From Beta vulgaris subsp. vulgaris (taxonomy: Eukaryota; Streptophyta; Magnoliopsida; Caryophyllales; Amaranthaceae): 64,000 nt of DNA. The notes beneath the pieces were generated by a model, which had not been told where the DNA came from, ran no database searches, and worked only from the letters and a program-made list of their open reading frames with translations. Of the stretch, positions 56,676 through 64,000 are shown one piece after another. Each line of letters opens with the position of its first letter. The stretch's first letter is position 1. The stretch covers positions 43,593,342-43,657,341 of the forward strand of contig NC_079206.1 in NCBI RefSeq assembly GCF_026745355.1, in the 5' to 3' direction. The position numbers were made by a program, and so were the translations under genes.

Positions 56676-59600
56676 GTATTTCTTCTACTTTCCACCTTTT
56701 TTCACGCTTCAAAACTCTATATCCTTCCATTTCTTTAATCATTTTTGCGACTTCACAAAATTATTTCGGTTTTTCGATCGACATGATTTCCTAGTGTTTT
56801 ACTGTTTATGATGCTTTCTGTTTGTTCAGTTTCATCTAGTGGAGTTTCTAGGGTTCTTTAATTTGTGAATTTTATAGATTTTGCACTCAAGGATAAGAGA
56901 TTTGAGCAGATTCTACTGTAAATGCTGGTCTCATATTCTTTAATTTCGTTACAACTATGTATGCGAGCTGTGCTTATCTCGATTTATAATGAAATTAGGT
57001 TCGCAACTTTTGATAGGATCAAGGATTGCGGGGGATTTTATTATTTGATGGTGGTATAATGTCAATGTCAAATTGTTAACTGTTGGCTATTGCATTTAGT
57101 ATATTAGGCTATTTTTACTGAATTTTGGCGCTGGAAGGCTCAAGAATATCATACAAAGCCAGAAAAAGAAGTTAAATTTTGGTGCTAGTGGTAGTAGTTG
57201 ATGTCAAATGCTGGTTGCTGGTGAGGTGATTTTGCCTTGGTGTATAAAACTTTTTTTCAGTTTTCTCAATGATAATGACTACTCATGTGTTTGATTTATT
57301 ATAAAGTACTATGTGTCCATTCACCTTTAAAGCTGGTCATATATCATAGTTTCCTGCAGACATACTCATATTCCTATTGTTATTAGTGCTCAAATGTGCT
57401 ATGAAGTAAAATCTAATGAACTATGTAAGGTTAGTGGCCGAGTTACAGATTTAGCACTGGTCTCTCTCACGTGCCATGTCAAATACAAGATGTGTGCATC
57501 ATATCTAATACTATTCGGTCTAATTGCAAAATAGTGGAGCTTGATATGTTAATATTATTGAGAAGTTTTCTGTTACTAACTCCGAAATGATTTGTACAGG
57601 AAAGTAATATTCCTGAATGTTGTAAGCCCAACTCTTAGTTTTGTAGTTGAGGGGACTTTAGTGCCTAAATTCTCTGGTACTCTAATTTGAGCAAGTTAGC
57701 ACGGTATAGTTATGTTTTTGTAGCTAATTGTGACATCAATTAATAATGGTGTCTTTTCTAGAGTATTATTTAATAAATATGTTGCTTGGATGTTCTAAAA
57801 ACAGGTACATAGGTGCCTGAGCAGGTGTCTGCTCAATTTAGTGGGCACAGGTGAGCATGAGTTTCACCTGCTGATACTGTCACTGAAGTTACCATGAAGG
57901 CTGGCAGTAAACTTCCCATTGATTTTGCATTTTTGAGGTATTGCACCCCTTGTGTCACTTCACTAGGTTATTGGTTATTGCTTCTCTGTTTTTTATTTGA
58001 AGTATTTGAAAACCAAAAACATATGAAAATTATATACTTTGATCTTTCTATGAGTACTTTGATATTGTATTTTACTGACCCAGGTCTTTACTCTGATGCG
58101 ATTTGTGAGCTAGTGTTGTATGTTTACCTGATTCTCTTAGCGTTTTGGTTTTTTCTTGCATTTTTCGGGTTTCTTATTTCTATCTTTCAATTATTGTATA
58201 GGTTTATTTGATACTGGATAAATTCATCTTTGCTGGAGAGCTTTAGGAAACGAGTAAGAAGGTGTATGTCCTTTATTTTCTTTCTGTTTGGATGTGGTCT
58301 TTAGTTGCTTGGTTTGCGTTCAAGCATCTTAAACTTCAGTTTCCTGTGTTGAGTTTTCCAAGTTATAGTTCTACCCAAGCTTTTTTTATATTGATAGTAG
58401 CTTGATTTTCCTCTCTTTTGAGCTCTGACATGAAATTTTTGAACTCCTATATTGCAGTTAAGTCGAAAATCATATTGCCTTTTTAGATGTTGTAAACAAG
58501 TTGAATTTGCACTTATCAAGGAAAAGGAGCGAGGATGTGCTTGGCGCTTTATCTCTTATTTTGTATACCTTAATCCTAATTTCGCTAGTCAAGTATATAC
58601 TCGTTTTGATGGCAAATGATGATGGTGGAGGTATAGCCAACTAACCGATATTCATCGTTCATTCGCCTTTTTCCCTCCTTTTCCCTTCTAATTCCTTCGT
58701 TAAAACACACTATTAACGTTTAGAGTACCAATTTACTGAGTAGAAAATATTGGTTAAAGTGTTTTTCTCTAAGATCTTTTAACATATTCAGTAATGTTGC
58801 TGAACTGGTTTCTAGTCTATGCTCTGTAGCTCATGCAGTCTAGTAGGATCTAATTCGCCTGGACGCTAGGACTTAGTGCTTTGTTTTAGATCTGTGGTTA
58901 ATTTCTAATTGTTTTTGTCTAATCTTTTTTTTTGGAGTAATAAGGTCTTCATAGTTGTGAGGGCATAACTTTTGCCTCAATGTTCCATTGTTCCTTATCC
59001 TAGTGTTACTACTTTCAGTCTTCAAGTTTCGGAAGCTCCTACACACTCATTTTCATCATGTTTTGCCTGAACTATGAAGACCTTATTACTCGCCTCCCGA
59101 CTTTTTTTATACTAGTTAAGTTGTTTTATTTTTAAGATAGTGAAATTATTCAATCACTTAATATTGTGTTATGCGGTCAGGTAAGGTTAGACTTCTATTT
59201 TTAGTCAGTGAGCGTTCACTAGTGGAAAATAGTGATGTGCTTATATATCTTAGTTTTGAGAGTGGTTGTTTCTATCACAATATTTAACCCCTAATATCCC
59301 GCTTATAAGCATCATCACTTCTTTGTTTTAAACAAATTTCTGTTGTGCACCTTTTGGAAAGTTGATTCATCTTTTTTTTTATCATGTTTCTCAAGTCTCT
59401 GCTTTATCATCATTGAATGATCTGTTTGTTTTTTTCAATAATCAAAAAAATATGTTGGATATAATGGGTGCTAAACTTATATTGTTCATCCTATTCCCCA
59501 GGAGTGAGTGCAGCAAGCCTATGCATCTCGGAGTGAGCTTTGCTGGTGGATATATGCTGGTGTTTTCTATGCCGTTGTTTCTCATTCTAATGACAACGCC

Positions 59601-60127
59601 TTATTTATTTACTCAATAATGCCAATGGAGCGAGCTACAGTGGGTGATGTAAGTGTTAACAATAAGGAGGTTCATCGATATTTCCTCACTGGATGGTGGG
59701 AAACAATGATTCTTTTGGCTTTTTTATTTATGAATTTCTTTAACTTCTCATAGGTCTGGGTAATTCTATTAAGAAGGATGGTTTTGTATTCATCCTATTG
59801 AGAACTCTTTAAAAAAATACTCAAGTTACATGATTGGGTGATATTGGGGATTATACTTTGATTAGTTCTTACCAGTGTTGTTGTTGTTGTTTAATATAAA
59901 AGATAACGTTTTTTTATATTAATGTATTATGCTTGCTGCTGTATAACTTGACGCAAGATATGATAATGATATTGGGGATTATATACTTTGGTTAGTTTTT
60001 ACTACTGTTGTTGTTTAAGATAAAAGATAAACTTGTTATTAATGTATTGTGCTGGCTGCTGTATAGCTTGACGCTTGCTGTTGCTGTACAACATCAGTAA
60101 GCTCTACTTTTTTTAAAAAAAAAAATA
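56676..60127. other. Intergenic / intron-like DNA
   Basis: T-rich, intron-like, without recognised coding sequence. Open frames at 57894-58211, 59362-59619 and 59508-59753 are hydrophobic or overlapping and have no motifs. Near 59860-60070 a segment with GATATTGGGGATTATA and TTGTTGTTTAA is duplicated (about 59845-59945 and 59960-60062). Confidence 0.5.
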
Positions 60128-60388
60128 TAATTGGCAAATGCTCCGGTTGTTAAGGGAAAACCGAAGCATTTGTTTTACAAATGGTCCGGTTTTCCCTTAA
60201 TAACCGGAGCATGATAGTCATATGCTCCGGTTTCCAAAAACAACCGGAGCATTTGAGACACCAAATGCTTTGGTGTCAACCGGAGCATTTGTAAAATGCT
60301 CAAATGCTCGTATGACGTCTACTACGCGTGAAATACGGAGCATTTGTGGGCTTTTTAACCGGAGCATTTGAGCTTTTTTCCACTAGTG
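60128..60388. repeat. CACTA-like subterminal repeats, CCGGAGCATTTG family
   Basis: At least eight copies, in both orientations, of CCGGAGCATTTG (complement AAATGCTCCGG), ending TTTTTTCCACTAGTG. The reverse complement of that end, CACTAGTGGAAAAAA, is a CACTA-style terminus. No matching left end is obvious. Confidence 0.55.
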
Positions 60389-60696
60389 CATCTTTAAATA
60401 CTTTTTTTTAAGGATATATTGCTGCGGTTTCTGAAAACAACTGCAACAATATATTACAATAATATAAAAAATTATTATTTTACTATATTGCTGGGGTTTT
60501 TGCCAGAAACCGCAACAATATTTTTGGTCAAATAGTCAAAAAAATTTCGTTGAAATTATATTGATGCGGTTTTCGGCCGAAACCGCATCAATATGGTTAT
60601 TTTATATTTTTCCTTTTCCTTTTACGTAATATATTGCTGCGTATGGGTAAAACCGCAGCAATATAACCGTAGCAATAAGCAATTATTCTACTAGTG
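60381..60696. mobile_element. Small CACTA-like element or fragment
   Basis: Begins CACTAGTGCATC and ends ATTCTACTAGTG (complement CACTAGTAGAAT). In between are both-orientation copies of ATATTGCTGCGG (about 60413, 60484, 60560, 60633). Only the outer seven bases match as inverted ends, so it may be a one-ended remnant next to the preceding block. Confidence 0.45.
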
Positions 60697-60720
60697 TAAG
60701 CTACTTTTTTCTCGCTTATT

Positions 60721-62147
60721 ATGGGTCGAAAGAAGAAGCAACAGACTCCCAATCCTCCAATAACTCGTCACGCACAGATGTTGGCATCAAAGCAAGGATC
60801 TTTGGTAGGAAATAATGGTGTTTCTAGTGTTGATAGAGTCGTTACACCAGTGGCCAATGCTGGGAATGAATCAGTGGCAGTTCGTAGTGTGTTAGAGGTG
60901 ATGGAAACAACTTTTGAGCAGAATAGAATAGCTCAAAGGCAAGCATTAATGGTGGAAAGGGTGAATACATCGATTTTAGCTGGAAATACAAAGGTGATTG
61001 CAGAGGCTGCAGGGGACAATGAAGTTACTACTGAACCTATTAAAGAGATACAACTGAAGGAGAAACCACCTCAAGAAGTGACTACTACCCCCGAAAACCT
61101 GGTCAGCTATGACGACGGAAAAGCGACTTACTGCAAAAGGAATGTCCCTCAAATTTGTTACCCCTACTATCAAGAATGGTAAGTTTGTTGCTCAAATAGA
61201 TAAACATGAAGTTGCTCAAATTTGAGGTATAGGCTAATGCTGTAGTTTTATATGTTGTGGGACAAACACCTACTCTTGGAGCTATTATAAGGTTTATTTC
61301 ACTTGAATGGAATAATGTGAGTAAACCTAAGGTGTTTTTGCATGAAGATGAGTATCTTCTCGTCAAATTTGAGAACATGGAGGATAGGAATGATATCCTA
61401 TATGCAGGGCCTTATACATTGAACAATAGACCATTGATTGTCAAAGCCTGGAGTCCTAACTTTAATTTTCATGAAGAAATCATGAGGGTGGTGCCATTAT
61501 GGGTTAGGTTTCCTAATTTACCACTCAATTGCTGGGGCCATGAAACCCTCAATAGAATCAGCAGTATGATAGGAGTGCCCTTGTTTGCGGATGAATGTAC
61601 TACTAGGCAGATGAGAGTTTCATTTGCTAGGGTACTTATTGAAGTAGATGTGACTAAGGAAGTGCCAAAATTGGTATATACAGAAGATGCTAATGGACAC
61701 ACTATAGAACATAAGGTGCACTATGATTGGATCCCACCTTTTTGCCATAAGTGTCAAGCTGTTGGGCATGACTGTGCAAGGAAGAAGGTCAATTCCTGAG
61801 GCTAGGCCTGAGCCCAAGTTTACACAAAAATGGGTTGCTAAGGCACAAGTTAATGTTACTAAGCCAAGGCAGGAAGAAACTAGAGTATCAAACATTTAGC
61901 AATGGGGACTCCAGTTCAGAATGCACAAGGGACTGAGGATACACACACTGAAGTAGTTACACCAGCTCAAGTTACACCAACTGCAGGGGAGAAGCAGCAA
62001 TCCCAAGTCATAGTAGGTGATATTGTGTGGATTGTAGTACCTTATAAAGGGAATAAAGACAAACAGGTGGAATATAGAGGTCCACGAACAGTGGTGCACA
62101 CAGTAGATGAGGATGTTGCCAGCTCATTTCACATCTTCCCCACATGA
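60721..62147 (+). pseudogene. LINE ORF1 (DUF4283, zinc knuckle)
   Basis: Starts MGRKKKQQTPNPPITRHAQM. The N-terminal linker runs to about 61125, then a shift. The DUF4283-type domain (TPTLGAIIRFISLEWNNVSK, MRVVPLWVRFPNLPLNCWG) runs 61257-61720, followed by the zinc-binding PPFCHKCQAVGHDC. The C-terminal tail continues at 61902-62147 (MGTPVQNAQGTEDTHTEVV to FHIFPT-stop). Stops near 61230-61245, 61799 and 61900 break it. In intact elements it coats the LINE RNA. Confidence 0.8.
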
Positions 62148-64000
62148 TTATTAGCACTTGGAATGTGAGAGGTTTGAATAATCCCTCTTCTACTGTAGAA
62201 ATGAAGAATACCTAGGCAATAATAGGGTTAACTTTGTTGGCTTGTTAGAAGCTAAGGTAAGAAGTAGTAATAAAGAAAGAGTTAGGAAGAAGCTGGGAGG
62301 AAATTGGAGATGGGAAGATAATTACTCTGATTCCCATAGAGGTAGAATTTGGGTTGGTTGGAACCCTGCTGCTGTTAGTTTCCAACTTAATCATACTCAA
62401 GAGTAATGGATACATGGGGTGCTCACTGACAAGCAAACAGGGGATATTATCCAAATTACTGTTGTTTATGGTCTGCATACTGTAGAAGCAAGGAAGAGTT
62501 GTGGGCTGATATACTTAGGCTGGATAGATCCACTCAGAGAGAATGGTGTCTTATGGGAGATTTTAATGCTTTACTAGATTATGTTGATAGATTCCAAGGT
62601 AGACCAATTTCTACTTATGAAATTCAGGATTTTGCTTCTTGTTTACAAAGCAGTGATCTCTTGGAGCTTAGGAGTTGTGGGCATTATTATTCTTGGACTA
62701 ATAAAAGCCAGGGGGATAATAGAATTGATAGGTGCATTATCAATTCTATTTGGATGAGCAAATATACTAGGGTTGTAGTTGATTACTTAAACCCAGGGCT
62801 TTCTTACCATAATCCTTTGTTGGTTAAATGCACAACTAGCAAAATATTAGGGGGGAGGCCTTTCAAGTTCTTTAACTACATGGCCAATCATGAAGACTTT
62901 GAACAAGTTATCCATGACTGCTAGGGAACCTTTGAAATGCAAACTGGATGAAGCAAATATGGAAGAAGCTTAAAACAATACAGGATGAAACATCTTCACA
63001 AGAGGGATTTTTGCAAACCTTGATAAAAGAATCACTCGTATTAGAGAGCAACTGGACACTATACAAACAACTCTAAAGAATAATGCAGCTGATGGTTTGT
63101 TGCAATCCCAAGAGAGTGTGTGTATACTGATGTTGAAGAAGTTTCTGGCTATGGAAGAGAGTGCTTATAAGCAAAAGTCCAGAATACAATGGCTTCAGCT
63201 AGGTGATGAGAATAACCACTATTTTTTTCAGGCAATGAAAGACAGATTTTCTAGAAATATCATTGATGTTTTATATGATTTTAGGGCAACAGACTCACTC
63301 TGAATGCAGTTATACAAGAAGAAGTGCTGAGCTGTTTCTAGAAAAGTTTGTTAGGCTCAGCAGCAAACAGCCTTCCTGGAGTTGATATCACAACAATTAG
63401 AGCAAGTAGGCAGGTTGGTATGGATGCTTTTGATGATCTTATTGCTCCTGTTAGCACTGAAGAAATTGACTATGCTCTTAAGTGGATTGATGATTCTAAA
63501 GCTCCTAGCATTGATGGTTGTAATAGCTTATTTTCTAAGAAAATTTGGCATACTATTAAACCTCAAATGTATATGGCTATTTGGGATTTCTTTGAAAATG
63601 GAGTTATGCCTAATGTGATAAATGCTACTATAGTTATACTTGTTCCTAAAGTTCCTAATCCTTATTATGTTAAGGACCTGAGACCTATTGCTTGTTGCTC
63701 TGTAATCTATAAGATAATTGCCAAAATTATCATTTTGAGGTTACAGAAGGTCATTGGTGATGTTTTAGATCTTGCTCAAGTTGGCTTTATCCCTAATAGG
63801 TTTATTTCTGATAATATTCTCTTGGCTACTGAGCTTATTAAAGGTTACTCTACCAAGCAAGTCAGTCCCAGATGTATGGTGCAAATTGATCTGAAGAAAG
63901 CATATGACTCAGTAGAATGACCTTTCTTGCAAATGATGCTCTCTAAAATGTGATTCCCTCAAAAATTTGTGTAGTTTATTATGATTTGTGTTATCTTTGT
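62144..64000 (+). pseudogene. LINE ORF2 (endonuclease and reverse transcriptase)
   Basis: Starts MIISTWNVRGLNNPSST. The apurinic-type endonuclease shows WNVRGLNN, LLEAKVR and MGDFNALLDY (62550-62580). The final catalytic motif reads LSYHNPLL where SDH is expected, so the Asp has become Tyr. The RT has SKAPSIDGCNSLFSKKIW, NPYYVKDLRPIACCSVIYKI, AQVGFIPNRFISDNILL and QIDLKKAYDSVE. TGA replaces the usual Trp directly after DSVE (63918-63920), and two more stops follow before the window end. Further damage: shift near 62200, TAA at 62404-62406, shift near 62490, stop/shift near 62922, 63303. The YADD box lies beyond the window. Confidence 0.85.

Larger units (their letters stand above)
60721..64000 (+). 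mobile_element. L1-type LINE, decayed, runs off the window
   Basis: ORF1 (60721-62147) and ORF2 (from 62144) in L1 order: nucleic-acid-binding protein, then endonuclease and reverse transcriptase. The 3' part, with any RNase H and poly(A) tail, lies beyond the window. Several shifts and stops. Confidence 0.88.

Noticed and set aside
57894..59753. Hydrophobic ORFs that look like membrane proteins
   Set aside because: T-rich DNA yields Phe/Leu-rich frames. Different frames overlap and no conserved motif or splice structure is seen.
1..64000. CRISPR arrays, bacterial operons, rRNA or tRNA genes
   Set aside because: Plant nuclear sequence with introns and plant transposons. No tRNA cloverleaf or rRNA core was noticed; the only tRNA-like string is the 12-base primer binding site at 6445.

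Overview
The window is plant nuclear DNA, almost certainly from a eudicot. It contains one intact host gene interrupted by introns, several short fragments of host genes, and a dense pile of transposable elements. The SIRE/Maximus-type Copia element, autonomous-type Helitron, CACTA, hAT, MULE, Stowaway and Tourist elements and the L1-type LINE are all normal for large plant genomes. A Caryophyllales source is possible but is only an impression.

Left part (1-2635): the 3' end of a mariner-like transposase, low-complexity DNA, and a short broken minus-strand gene with its own TATA box. Behind it lie clusters of GGGTAACTTT and CTTCTTCAACTTTCATC repeats.

Centre (2636-39357): one Russian-doll insertion that can be read to the base from its target-site duplications (TSDs). 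A CACTA transposon (TSD CAT) sits in the leader of what looks like a broken VTT/SNARE-associated Golgi protein gene. Into it jumped a SIRE-type Copia retrotransposon (4942-34629, TSD CCAGA). Into the Copia internal region jumped a small hAT element (14330-15395, TSD CTTATGTG). Into its 3' LTR jumped a 17.6 kb Helitron (16076-33691, A/T insertion, minus strand). The Helitron carries a Rep/helicase pseudogene, an RPA-like gene, three intact paralogous ~117-residue ORFs of unknown function, and a captured fragment resembling WAPL. It was itself hit by a MULE-type MITE (TSD TTGCTTTTT, inside an RPA exon) and a Stowaway MITE (TSD TA). A gypsy-type solo LTR (36295-38801, TSD GTAGT) separately interrupts the CACTA. 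Removing the insertions leaves a CACTA of about 4.5 kb with minus-strand exons.

Right part (39361-64000): the VTT-like gene fragment, microsatellites, a solo LTR of the same Copia family (42473-43997, TSD ATTCT), a roughly 31-bp minisatellite, and then the one apparently functional host gene. That gene is a chloroplast thioredoxin-like 2/ACHT gene of four exons (44893-54591, 227 residues, WCASC active site). Downstream come a Tourist MITE, an isolated exon resembling proteasome subunit RPN12, two CACTA-like subterminal-repeat blocks, and a decayed L1-type LINE that runs off the window end.

The most unusual content is the set of three co-linear intact small ORFs inside an otherwise decaying Helitron, and the fully resolvable four-deep nest around them.
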